From: CALZIK01 sp945787635
GTDB taxonomy: Bacteria > Acidobacteriota > Thermoanaerobaculia > Multivoradales > JAHEKO01
Assembly: GCA_947259725.1 (NCBI GenBank)
Contig: CAMYNM010000016.1
Span: 62,001 to 126,000 of the forward strand
Direction of reading: 5' to 3'
DNA length: 64,000 nt
The notes under the pieces were generated by a model that was not told the origin of the DNA, ran no database searches, and worked only from the letters and a program-made list of their open reading frames with translations. The translations under genes and the position numbers were made by a program. Positions 34,632-42,675 of this stretch are shown piece after piece (position 1 is the first letter of the stretch; every line of letters begins with the position of its first letter).

Positions 34632-34667
34632 ATGCCCACGGGCAACCGTTCGGGAGCCCGTGGGCAT
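34632..34667 (+). terminator. hairpin terminator
   Basis: A 12-bp perfect stem (34632-34643 with 34656-34667) and 12-base loop, followed by a T-rich but broken tail. It separates the secreted-protein gene from the LapA-like gene. Confidence 0.7.
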
Positions 34668-34694
34668 TTCCATTTGCTTTGAAAGGAGGACCGA

Positions 34695-34922
34695 GTGCGA
34701 AAACTCCGATTGATCGTCGCGCTTATCCTGGCGCTTCTGATTCTTGTCGTGGTTCTTCAGAACACTGAGGCTGTGGAGACCCAGCTGTTGTTTGCGACGG
34801 TGACGATGCCTCGCGCTTTGCTGCTCTTGACTTCAGTATCGGTGGGTTTTGCTCTCGGCGTGTTGGTTGCGCTGATTTGGATGAGACCGGGTACGCGGAG
34901 AGATGCTCCAGATTCTCATTGA
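34695..34922 (+). CDS. LapA-domain (DUF1049) small membrane protein
   Basis: 75 residues from GTG at 34695, with AAAGGAGGA just upstream. Two hydrophobic helices (about residues 5-22 and 41-63) are joined by the short LQNTEAVETQLLFATVTMPRALLLL motif characteristic of LapA/DUF1049 proteins, which sit in the inner membrane and assist lipopolysaccharide assembly in Proteobacteria. It overlaps the MscS gene by 20 bp, so the two are co-expressed. Confidence 0.85.
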   Translation: MRKLRLIVALILALLILVVVLQNTEAVETQLLFATVTMPRALLLLTSVSVGFALGVLVALIWMRPGTRRDAPDSH

Positions 34923-35790
34923 GAGTCTCGAAGTAGAGCTCGAGAAGCTGCTCCGGATGGCGCCTCGGGTCGCCTTCGCGCTCGCGGTTTTCGTAGCCTC
35001 GATTTTCCTGGGCCGGCTGCTGGCGCGGTTGGTCGGAACGCTGCTCGAGCGCGGGCGGCTGAGTTCGCCGCAGAAGAGTTTTTTCCGGCGCCTTACGGTC
35101 TGGGCGGTAGCGCTTCTCGGCCTTGCGGTGGCCCTCAATCTGGTCGGTCTGAGGACCGCTGCCTCCGGTCTACTCGCCGGCGGCGGAATCACCGCGGTGG
35201 TTCTGGGCTTCGCGTTTCGCGAGATCGGCGAGAATTTCCTTGCTGGCTTCCTGCTGGCCTTCAGCCGGCCCTTCAAGCTCGGCGACATCATCCAATCGGG
35301 GGAGTTCAAAGGCACGGTTCGAGGCATCGAGATGCGGCACACCCACCTTCGTACCTCGGACGGCCGCGATGTCTTCGTTCCGAACGCGGAGATCATCAAC
35401 CGACCGTTGGTCAACTACACGCGGGATGGATTGCTCCGGCCGGCCTTCACCCTCGGTATCGACTATGCCGACGACGCCCGCGACGCCTGCAGGCTTCTCA
35501 GCGAGGCTGTGAGCTCGGTGCCCGGTGTGGTCGCCGAGCCGCGGGCGTCCGCCGGCATCGCCGGCCTCGACTCCTCCTGGGTACAGATCGAGGTGTCGTT
35601 CTGGATCGACACGTTTCAGAAGGGCGTCAGTCTGGCCGCGGTCAAGACCGCGGCCATGGACGCCTGCCGTCGGGCGCTTCTGGATTCGGGCTTCACGGTC
35701 AGCTCCGAAGTCAGCACGAATCTGGTCCTCAGGGCATCAGCCGGCACCGACGTGAGGCTGTCGGGGGGCGCTGGGCGCGAAGTGACCTAG
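34903..35790 (+). CDS. MscS-family mechanosensitive channel
   Basis: 295 residues from ATG at 34903. Three N-terminal helices end in the pore-lining TM3 (AASGLLAGGGITAVVLGFAFREIGENFLAGFLL), followed by the MscS beta domain (FKLGDIIQSGEFKGTVRGIEMRHTHLRTSDGRDVFVPNAEIINRPL) and an alpha/beta C-terminal domain. It releases solutes when membrane tension rises after osmotic downshock. GGAG is unusually close to the ATG, so expression may depend on coupling to the overlapping LapA-like gene. Confidence 0.9.
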   Translation: MLQILIESLEVELEKLLRMAPRVAFALAVFVASIFLGRLLARLVGTLLERGRLSSPQKSFFRRLTVWAVALLGLAVALNLVGLRTAASGLLAGGGITAVVLGFAFREIGENFLAGFLLAFSRPFKLGDIIQSGEFKGTVRGIEMRHTHLRTSDGRDVFVPNAEIINRPLVNYTRDGLLRPAFTLGIDYADDARDACRLLSEAVSSVPGVVAEPRASAGIAGLDSSWVQIEVSFWIDTFQKGVSLAAVKTAAMDACRRALLDSGFTVSSEVSTNLVLRASAGTDVRLSGGAGREVT

Positions 35791-35862
35791 CTCGGGGACA
35801 GCAGGGTGAACTCCTCCGGGGTGTGACAGCCTCTCGGTTTCAGTTCTGCGGAGGCGCGCTGC

Positions 35863-37620
35863 ATGACCCAGAAGCGATCGAAAAGGACCGGGCTGCGGTT
35901 CAGCGTCCTCGTCTTTCTCATCGCGCTCGCAGCGCGGCTGCTCTTCTGGCAGGCGACGCCGGACCGCGATTGGCCGCACTCGGTTCGTTTCAAGGGCGAC
36001 GCGATCGTATGGATGGATTACGCGCAGGCCCTCGCCGCCGATCGAGCCTTCGAGCTGGGATTGCCGCTGCGGCCGCCTGCCAACGCCTACCTACTGGCTG
36101 CGCTCGGAGTCGAGAGCGGCGCGGACGTCTCAGGCGCCAAGGTGGTCTGGTGCCTTCTCGGCGCCCTCGCGGTGACGTTCTTCTTCCGCGCGGCGCTCGC
36201 GGGCTTCGGCTTGGCGATCGCGCTGGTCGTGGCCGCCTGGAGCTCGTTCTCGACCGCGCTCTTGACGCTTTCGACCTCTCTCAACAACGAGACGCCGTAT
36301 CTGTTCCTTGTCGGCCTGCTCCTGCTGACGGCTCGGAGGCTCGTCGAAAAGCGGTCGACCGGAGCTCTCCTCGCCTGGGGGGGCCTCAACGGCCTGGCGT
36401 GCCTCTTCCGGGTCGAGCACTTGGTGTTCTTCGTTCTGGGCTCATTGTGGGTGGTTTTCCTCCACCGGAACGGCAGTAGCTCGCGGGCGAGACCGAGACC
36501 GCTCACCTGGCAGGCGGCCGTCGTGCTGGCCGCCTTCGGGTCGGCTGTCCTGCCGTGGCATGTCCAGGCCTGGCGCGCGATCGCAGAGTTCAACGAGGAA
36601 GGGGTCATCCTCGACCCGGCGGCCGACGCCGCTCAGAGGGCGGTCGAGCAGGCGACGCGAGACCTGCTCTGGTCGACTGAGGCCGAGGCCGAGAGGGCTA
36701 AGCTGCCGGGATTCGCCCGCCGCTCGGCGACGAACTTCGTCGCCGCTACGGTGCTGGTGAGGGGTGGCAGCCGGATCGACGCCTCCCACTTCGCCATCCT
36801 CGATCAAGCCTTCGGCTACCGCCCTCGGCCGCTGGCGGCTCACCCTTTCGTCGCTCTCTACGGGCCACTCAACTTCTATCTCGCGAATCGCGAGGGCGCT
36901 CCACCGGGTTTCGACGTCCGGGGCCTCGACCGGCTCCCACCGCTCGAGGGCGGCATAGGGCGATACCCGCGCGTGCTCCTGGGGGGGCTGCCGCCGCCCG
37001 ACCTGAGTTTCTTCTATCCGCCGCACGTGGAGCTTTTCAACGATGGCTACAGGCTCGGCTGGGCCACGATCCTCGCTCATCCCACGGACGCTGCACGCCG
37101 TGTCGCGGCGCGGCTCGACATCCTCTGGCAAGGCGCCTCGATGGGATGGACCGGGTACGGTGTTCCGTGGGGGCTCGAGGGGCCGCGGCGAGCTGTCGAT
37201 CTGGCCGTGCCGGAAGGCCGCGTCTTCAACGCCTGGAGGATTCTGCTTCTGGTCGCCTGTGCCGTCGGCCTCTGGAGACTTCGTCGGTCGCGTCACCTCG
37301 CGCCATGGCTGTTGCTGGCGGCGACGAAGGTCCTCGCCACGGTGTTTTTCTTTGGCTACGCTCGCCACGGGGCGGCGCTGGTTCCGGTTGTCACATTGTT
37401 GGCCGGTAGCGCGCTCTGCCGGGTGGGGCGGCTCGAGCTGGTGCCCGTTCGCAAGCTCCTCTCCGTCGCCGGCGTCGTGGCCGCGATCGCGCTGGGCACC
37501 GAGCTCGCGCATTGGGCGTCGCCTCCTGCACTCGAGATCGACGGCGTGTCGATCACCCGGGGAGATCCGCACCCGCTGCGCGAGCACCAAGACCGCCGTT
37601 TTACGCGAGGAATCGAATAG
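35863..37620 (+). CDS. polytopic membrane protein, probable glycosyltransferase (family 39-like)
   Basis: 585 residues, ATG at 35863 with GGAGG at 35850-35854. The first periplasmic loop carries an acidic patch (FKGDAIVWMDYAQALAADRAFELGLPLRPP) in the position of the PMT catalytic Asp, followed by about ten hydrophobic helices and a large loop (about 225-390). The similarity to GT39 is in architecture, not clear motifs, so the enzyme call is tentative. It is followed 28 bp later by a DUF4198 gene on the same strand. Confidence 0.6.
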   Translation: MTQKRSKRTGLRFSVLVFLIALAARLLFWQATPDRDWPHSVRFKGDAIVWMDYAQALAADRAFELGLPLRPPANAYLLAALGVESGADVSGAKVVWCLLGALAVTFFFRAALAGFGLAIALVVAAWSSFSTALLTLSTSLNNETPYLFLVGLLLLTARRLVEKRSTGALLAWGGLNGLACLFRVEHLVFFVLGSLWVVFLHRNGSSSRARPRPLTWQAAVVLAAFGSAVLPWHVQAWRAIAEFNEEGVILDPAADAAQRAVEQATRDLLWSTEAEAERAKLPGFARRSATNFVAATVLVRGGSRIDASHFAILDQAFGYRPRPLAAHPFVALYGPLNFYLANREGAPPGFDVRGLDRLPPLEGGIGRYPRVLLGGLPPPDLSFFYPPHVELFNDGYRLGWATILAHPTDAARRVAARLDILWQGASMGWTGYGVPWGLEGPRRAVDLAVPEGRVFNAWRILLLVACAVGLWRLRRSRHLAPWLLLAATKVLATVFFFGYARHGAALVPVVTLLAGSALCRVGRLELVPVRKLLSVAGVVAAIALGTELAHWASPPALEIDGVSITRGDPHPLREHQDRRFTRGIE

Positions 37621-37648
37621 TCTTACTCGCCTGGAGAAAGGACGCGCG

Positions 37649-38461
37649 ATGAGACACCACCTTCGACTGACCTGCCTGTTGCTGGCGGCGTTCGTTGTTT
37701 CGCCGGTATTCGGCCACGATTTCTGGATCGAGCCCTCCGACTTTTCGCCCGATGCGCCCGCGAGCGTCAACGTTTCGCTCCGGGTGGGAGAGGGCTTTTC
37801 GGGACGTGACGTTCGGCGGCAAGTCACATCGATCGCGCGGTTCGAGGTCGCTGGCCCTTCCGGTGTTGCCGCCGTGCCGGGGCTCGAGGATCGCACGCCG
37901 GCCGGCTTTCTGCGCATCGACGCAGCCGGCGACTACCGCATCGGGTACGAGACGCTCGGTCAGCGCATCGAGCTCGCCGCTGATCGATTCGAAAGCTACC
38001 TGGCCCACGAGGGCCTCGAGCACATCGTGGCCAAGCGGCACGAGCAGGGAGCCAGCGCCAGGCCGGGGCGGGAGAGGTTCTTCCGGTGCGCGAAGAGCCT
38101 GGTGCGGGCCGGCACGGCCGCCGAGCCGCTGCGCGACGACCCTCTCGGCTTGACCCTCGAACTGGTCCTCGAAGCCGACCCGCGCCGGATCGCCGCGACC
38201 GACAACCTGCCGCTCCGCGTGCTCTTTAGAGGCGAGCCGCTGGCCGACCTTCTGGTCGTCGGCCTGCGAAAAGGAGCGGTCGACTCGCCCTTTCAGGCGC
38301 GAACCGATGCCGAGGGCCGGGTCATGGTTCCCCTGGCCGCCGGCGAATGGCTTCTCAAGGCCGTCCACATGGTGCCGGCCGCTGAGGCAGACGCCGACTG
38401 GGCGAGCTATTGGGCCTCGCTGACCTTCGTGGTTCCTCCCGCCGAGGCGGCGTCGGACTAG
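37649..38461 (+). CDS. exported DUF4198-family protein
   Basis: 270 residues from ATG at 37649, with GGAGAAAGGA just upstream. A signal peptide (1-22) ends at FGHDFW; the His-Asp-Phe-Trp start of the mature protein is typical of DUF4198 (NikM-like) proteins, whose N-terminal His may bind a metal. The domain continues with FRIDAAGDYRIGYE-type strands and ends in an Ig-like fold (PLRVLFRGEPLADLLV). Family members accompany TonB-dependent metal uptake or act as periplasmic nickel/cobalt proteins, but no such transporter is next to it here. Confidence 0.75.
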   Translation: MRHHLRLTCLLLAAFVVSPVFGHDFWIEPSDFSPDAPASVNVSLRVGEGFSGRDVRRQVTSIARFEVAGPSGVAAVPGLEDRTPAGFLRIDAAGDYRIGYETLGQRIELAADRFESYLAHEGLEHIVAKRHEQGASARPGRERFFRCAKSLVRAGTAAEPLRDDPLGLTLELVLEADPRRIAATDNLPLRVLFRGEPLADLLVVGLRKGAVDSPFQARTDAEGRVMVPLAAGEWLLKAVHMVPAAEADADWASYWASLTFVVPPAEAASD

Positions 38462-38494
38462 GTTCTCTCCGCCCAGGTATTGGCCACCTAGAAA

Positions 38495-38526
38495 AGCGCC
38501 CCGCGACCGGGAGGCCGCAGGGCGCT
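38495..38526. terminator. bidirectional hairpin between convergent genes
   Basis: A 7-bp outer stem (AGCGCCC at 38495-38501, GGGCGCT at 38520-38526) extended by CGC/GCG pairs lies between the stops of the DUF4198 and DUF4331 genes. A run of four A before it gives a short U-tract for the minus strand. Confidence 0.55.
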
Positions 38527-38549
38527 GAATGGGATCGAAGACTACCCGA

Positions 38550-39605
38550 CTACTCGAGGTGGGCGGCGCCCAGATAGGGGAAGGTGTCGGAGAAGGGAAC
38601 GTCGTTGGCGTCCACGCAGTCACTGGCGATCGCCCCACCGGTCAGCAGGCCGAGTGATGCGTCGATTACGTCGTCGGCCGGGGCGCGGCCGTTGAGATAC
38701 GCGGCCGGCTGATCGACATTGAGGGTGAGAATGTCCGGCAGGAGGACATCGGTCAGAGCGGCCGCGGTCATGCCGTCGTTGCCGAGAAGGGTGAGCGTCT
38801 CGATCACCGTGTCACCGAATGCCGCCCGGTCGGTGCGCGGCGTGCCCTCGTTGAAGGCCTTCTTCTGCGAGGCGCCGGTGTTGATCGGGTTGGTCGGGAT
38901 CAGCACCGTGTTGATGCCGGGGCGGCCCATACGGTCGACCTGCTTGCCTTTGCTCCAGGTCGAGCCCCAGACGCCGATGTCGGCGCTGCCGTTGACAAGC
39001 AGCGCGTTGGGTACTTCGATCGCGAGAGCCGTAACGTTGGATCCCGCGAAAGTGTCAGCCGAGGGATCGGTGGCGCAGAAATCCAGCGCAGCGAAGCCCG
39101 GAAGGTCGAAGAAGAAGGGATCGTCGATCATGCCGGCAAAGACCCTGACGCCGTCCCGGCCGTTGTTGATCACCAGGTCTTCGCCGAGAACCGTCGTTCT
39201 GCCATTGCTTCGACGCAGGACGTTGCCTCGCTCGCCGTCGGGATGCAGGTTGCGCCGGATTTTGATCTTCTGCTGTTCGTTGTTCTTCACCTTGGAGAAG
39301 CGGGTCACGAACGTGACGTCTTCCTTGCTGTCGCCGTCGTTATCGATGTCGAACACATAGAAAGCCTTGTGATCGAACGGCGCGTAGACGCCTGCCGGTG
39401 TGAGGGCGTTGATGGTCATGACGAGCACGGTGCATTCGCTGCAATCCGGCGAGTCGAAAGCGTAGATGTCGAGGATGTCGAGCGCCGGGTCGCCTCCTGG
39501 AGGGGTCAGGCCGCCGTTGTCGAGATGGTCCGCGGCAGTCGCGGGGATGACCGCGACCGCCAAGGCGAGAGGGATCAAGAGCGCAAGTCGAAGTGTTTGC
39601 TTCAT
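38550..39605 (-). CDS. exported DUF4331-family protein
   Basis: 351 residues from ATG at 39605, with AGGAG about 9 bases upstream. A signal peptide (1-24, ending TAADHLD) is followed by the family's SPDxxDIYAF-like start (DPALDILDIYAFDSP), a calcium-site-like DIDNDGDS, and the VWGSTWSKGKQVDRMGRPGINTVLIP segment. The role of DUF4331 is not established. Many acidobacterial and other genomes encode secreted copies. It is divergent from the gene at 39725. Confidence 0.8.
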   Translation of the reverse strand: MKQTLRLALLIPLALAVAVIPATAADHLDNGGLTPPGGDPALDILDIYAFDSPDCSECTVLVMTINALTPAGVYAPFDHKAFYVFDIDNDGDSKEDVTFVTRFSKVKNNEQQKIKIRRNLHPDGERGNVLRRSNGRTTVLGEDLVINNGRDGVRVFAGMIDDPFFFDLPGFAALDFCATDPSADTFAGSNVTALAIEVPNALLVNGSADIGVWGSTWSKGKQVDRMGRPGINTVLIPTNPINTGASQKKAFNEGTPRTDRAAFGDTVIETLTLLGNDGMTAAALTDVLLPDILTLNVDQPAAYLNGRAPADDVIDASLGLLTGGAIASDCVDANDVPFSDTFPYLGAAHLE

Positions 39606-39724
39606 TTACTGGGTCTCCTAAGGGTTGTGTTGGTTCCGGGTTCGTTACTTTCTTCGCCGGGCTGCGGCGGGCGGTTGCAGCGAATGCCGAGAATGTTTGG
39701 CGCCCATGACGTATGCTTTGATTC

Positions 39725-40561
39725 ATGCCGCGAGCTGCAGAGAAGGCGACCACCGCCGGCGAGTCGGCTTGGTGGAGCGCCAGGACGGTGGCGCCGGCCC
39801 GTGGGCTGCGCTGGAGGTTCGGTCCGCTGGCCCTCTTTGTGTACCGATTGGCGGCCGAGTGGCAGATCGGCTACGAGTTCACAGCGGGCGATGAGGAGCC
39901 CGAAGGCTGGTCCGTCGACGAGCTTCTGGAGCTTCCGGCCGAAGTCGCGAAGCTCGAGCGGTTTGTCCCCGGCGGAGGACATTCCACGGTCACGCTTCGT
40001 CCCCAGGCGGCGGATCGATCCCTGGTGGCCAAGCCGAGGATGCCTCTTCTCGTCCTCCCCGGGGAGGAGACGAAGATCTACGTTTCGGCCCCGATCTGGA
40101 TCGCCGTCACTGTAGGTGAGCCGGCGGAGACCTTGCGCGAGGTCCCGGTGCGCCGGCTCTCGGACACCTGGGTTGGATCCTCCACGCTCGATGGAGAGGT
40201 CGCCTACGCGCTCAAGACGCACGCTCGCGCGCGGCTCGAGGAAATGCCCAAGAGGACGTACCGAACGATCACGCCCGTCGTGATTCGTAACGAGTCGGAC
40301 GAAGTACTTCCGATCGATCGGGTGAGTCTGCCGGTGCCTTATCTGTCGATCTGGGCAACGCCCGATGGCTTTCTCTGGACCCAGAAGGTCACGTTGGTGC
40401 GTAGCGACAACCCTCTGATGGCCGGACTCGATGTCGGAAGCGGTCCGCCGGAAGAGGCGGTGGGAGCCGAGCGGGTCACCGCGGCTCGGCGCACGGCTAG
40501 CTCCAGCCTGTTCGTACGTGCCTTCAGCACCCTCCTGAGCCCGTTTTCCGGAGAGGATTGA
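39725..40561 (+). CDS. soluble protein, possibly DUF432, preceding an MscS channel
   Basis: 278 residues, no signal peptide or membrane helix. It reads as a beta-rich protein (WRFGPLALFVYRLAAEWQIGYEF; PMLVLPGEETKIYVSAPIWIAVTVGEP; RVSLPVPYLSIWATPDGFLWTQKV). I think it belongs to DUF432, which is often found beside MscS genes, but the match is from memory and weak. It ends inside the ribosome site of the MscS gene, so translational coupling is likely and it may be a cytoplasmic partner of the channel. The start is uncertain because no clear ribosome site precedes 39725. Confidence 0.6.
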   Translation: MPRAAEKATTAGESAWWSARTVAPARGLRWRFGPLALFVYRLAAEWQIGYEFTAGDEEPEGWSVDELLELPAEVAKLERFVPGGGHSTVTLRPQAADRSLVAKPRMPLLVLPGEETKIYVSAPIWIAVTVGEPAETLREVPVRRLSDTWVGSSTLDGEVAYALKTHARARLEEMPKRTYRTITPVVIRNESDEVLPIDRVSLPVPYLSIWATPDGFLWTQKVTLVRSDNPLMAGLDVGSGPPEEAVGAERVTAARRTASSSLFVRAFSTLLSPFSGED

Positions 40562-40563
40562 TC

Positions 40564-41433
40564 GTGAGCGAACTCTGGACCGAACTCGCCGCCTACCTGA
40601 CGGTCGAAAAGACCTTGGCGCTCGTGCGTGCGGCAGTTCTGCTGGTGGCCGGCTATCTGATCTCGAAGATCGTGGCCCGGGCCATCGGCGGCCTCGCGTC
40701 CGGCCGGCTCGAGTTGCAGCAGAGCGTCCTACTGCGCCGGGTGGTGTCGTACCTGGTGATGGTTCTGTTCGTCGTCGCCGCTCTGCACCAGCTCGGTTTC
40801 AACCTGGGCGTGCTGCTCGGGGCAGCGGGCGTCCTTTCGGTGGCCGCCGGCTTCGCCTCACAGACCTCCGCCTCGAATCTGGTGAGCGGACTCTTCCTGA
40901 TCGGCGAGCGGCCGTTTGCCATTGGCGACGTCATCCAGATCGGCGGCACGACCGGCGAGGTGCTCTCGATCGATCTGCTTTCGGTCAAGCTGCGTACCTT
41001 CGACAACCTCTTCGTGCGGATTCCGAACGAGACCTTGATCAAGACCGAGGTTCGCACGCTCTCGAGGTTCCCGATCCGGCGGGTCGATCTGCAGATCGGC
41101 GTCGCCTACAAGGAGAACATCGAGCGAATCCGCGAGCTCCTCTTCGAGGTCGCAGACCGGAATCCGCTCTGCCTCGACGAGCCCAAGCCGGTCTTCATCT
41201 TCCAAGGCTTCGGCGACTCCGCTGTGAACATCCAGTTTTCCCCATGGGCGCTCAAAGAAAACTACCTGGAGCTGAAGAACACGATTCAGCTGGAGATCAA
41301 GAAGGCCTTCGACGAGAAGGGCATCGAGATTCCGTTTCCGCATCGGAGCCTCTACGTCGGGAGCGCGACCGATCCGTTTCCGGTGCGGGTCGTGGATGGA
41401 GAAGCGGGCAAGAGCGTCGCGGGTCGCTCATGA
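40564..41433 (+). CDS. MscS-family mechanosensitive channel, second copy
   Basis: 289 residues from GTG at 40564, with GAGAGG about 7 bases upstream. TM3 and the beta domain are typical: GVLLGAAGVLSVAAGFASQTSASNLVSGLFLIGERPFAIGDVIQIGGTTGEVLSIDLLSVKLRTFDN, with NETLIKTEV. The Gly/Ala packing pattern of the pore helix is retained. Unlike the copy at 34903, it is sandwiched between the DUF432-like gene and a TIR-protein gene, with a 4-bp ATGA overlap to the latter. Confidence 0.92.
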   Translation: MSELWTELAAYLTVEKTLALVRAAVLLVAGYLISKIVARAIGGLASGRLELQQSVLLRRVVSYLVMVLFVVAALHQLGFNLGVLLGAAGVLSVAAGFASQTSASNLVSGLFLIGERPFAIGDVIQIGGTTGEVLSIDLLSVKLRTFDNLFVRIPNETLIKTEVRTLSRFPIRRVDLQIGVAYKENIERIRELLFEVADRNPLCLDEPKPVFIFQGFGDSAVNIQFSPWALKENYLELKNTIQLEIKKAFDEKGIEIPFPHRSLYVGSATDPFPVRVVDGEAGKSVAGRS

Positions 41434-42650
41434 CTCCGAAGGCTGACCAGGCGACAAAGAACTTCTTCATTAGCTACACGCAGGTGGACCGCTCCTGGTC
41501 CGAGTGGATCGCCTGGCAGCTCGAGGAAGAGGGCTACACGGTCATCATTCAGGCCTGGGACTTTGCGGCGGGTGCCAACTTCATCGACCAGATGGATCGG
41601 GCGCTCGAGACCGCGGAGCGCACTCTCCTGGTACTGACTCCGGAAGCTCTCGGCTCGCGCTTTGTCCGAGAGGAATGGACTGCCGCCCTCAAACAGGAAC
41701 GATTGATACCGGTACGCGTGCGCAAGTGCGACCCCGAGGGTCTCCTCGGAGTTCGGTCCTATGTCGACCTGGTGGGTCTCGACGAAGAGATCGCTCGCTC
41801 GCGACTGCTTTTGAAGCTTCGAAACGAGCGTGCGAAGCCCGCCACCGCGCCGGCGTTTCCTGGCGCGACCCTTGCGCAAGAGCGCACCGTGCACGAGCGC
41901 CCGGCCTTTCCGGAAGGGCAGGAAAGGGCTCCCGAGCCACCAGCCGTGGAGTCCCCCGCGATACCGCCTTCCGACGAAGAGAAACCTTCACCGGCGGTTT
42001 CCGTCGAGCAACCACCTAGAGCCGCAGTGTCGGACGGGGGCATTCAGGGATTGTGGAAGCTGTGGGACAAACCGCTCTTCCGAAGGACCTTCATCGGGCT
42101 CGCCCTGGCGGCAGGGGCATTTTTCCTCTGGTATCAAACCGGCGTCTACGAACGGCTCCGAGATGAAATCACCGAGTCGACCGAGACCTACCTCGGCAGC
42201 GTCGCGGAGCACGACGCCGCCGCGCTCACGCAACTGGTCACCGTCCCTTTTTTCTTTGGCGAGCGCGAGCTATCGACTCCCGATGAGGTTCGCGACCACT
42301 TCACTCGGCTGTTTGCCCTGTCCGAAGGCGAGTTGGGAGACGAAAGCAGACGTGAGGTCAGTCCCTCGATGTATCGCGCCGCTCTTCTGTCCCAGTGGCT
42401 GGGCGGGTCCGAGGGAAAGCCGCACTTCGACATCTTCGACGCCGCCGAGATCCGAGTCAAGCTCGACCTCTACTCGTCCAAGGAGCAAGAGAATCCCACC
42501 GGGCCGGAGCCGACGCTCGACCTCAAACCCGACGCCGCGCGCGCCGATCTTCGACTCAAGGGCTTCCGATCCGAGGACGTCGAGGTCGTCCATCTATACT
42601 TCTCGATTCGGGACAAGATGCCCTACCTGCGCGGGGTCCATCTGCGGTAG
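41430..42650 (+). CDS. TIR domain - transmembrane helix - C-terminal domain protein
   Basis: 406 residues; the ATG overlaps the MscS stop by 4 bp. Residues about 10-135 are a bacterial TIR_2 domain: KNFFISYTQVDRSWSEWIAWQL, the WDFAAGANF segment, LLVLTPEALGSRFVREEW and IPVRV. A Pro/Glu-rich linker (about 140-205) leads to one membrane helix (about 219-237), then a C-terminal domain (about 245-406) that looks NTF2/SnoaL-like. TIR domains in bacteria often cleave NAD+ in stress or phage defence, but I could not place the catalytic Glu with certainty. Coupling to a tension-gated channel suggests it responds to envelope stress; this is inference. Confidence 0.8.
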   Translation: MTPKADQATKNFFISYTQVDRSWSEWIAWQLEEEGYTVIIQAWDFAAGANFIDQMDRALETAERTLLVLTPEALGSRFVREEWTAALKQERLIPVRVRKCDPEGLLGVRSYVDLVGLDEEIARSRLLLKLRNERAKPATAPAFPGATLAQERTVHERPAFPEGQERAPEPPAVESPAIPPSDEEKPSPAVSVEQPPRAAVSDGGIQGLWKLWDKPLFRRTFIGLALAAGAFFLWYQTGVYERLRDEITESTETYLGSVAEHDAAALTQLVTVPFFFGERELSTPDEVRDHFTRLFALSEGELGDESRREVSPSMYRAALLSQWLGGSEGKPHFDIFDAAEIRVKLDLYSSKEQENPTGPEPTLDLKPDAARADLRLKGFRSEDVEVVHLYFSIRDKMPYLRGVHLR

Positions 42651-42675
42651 GGCGATCCGATCGCGGGCGGGTGTG

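Noticed and set aside
41430..41850. Naming the catalytic Glu of the TIR domain
   Set aside because: The WDFAAGANF segment does not align uniquely with the Glu-containing loop of known TIR NADases, so activity is not claimed.
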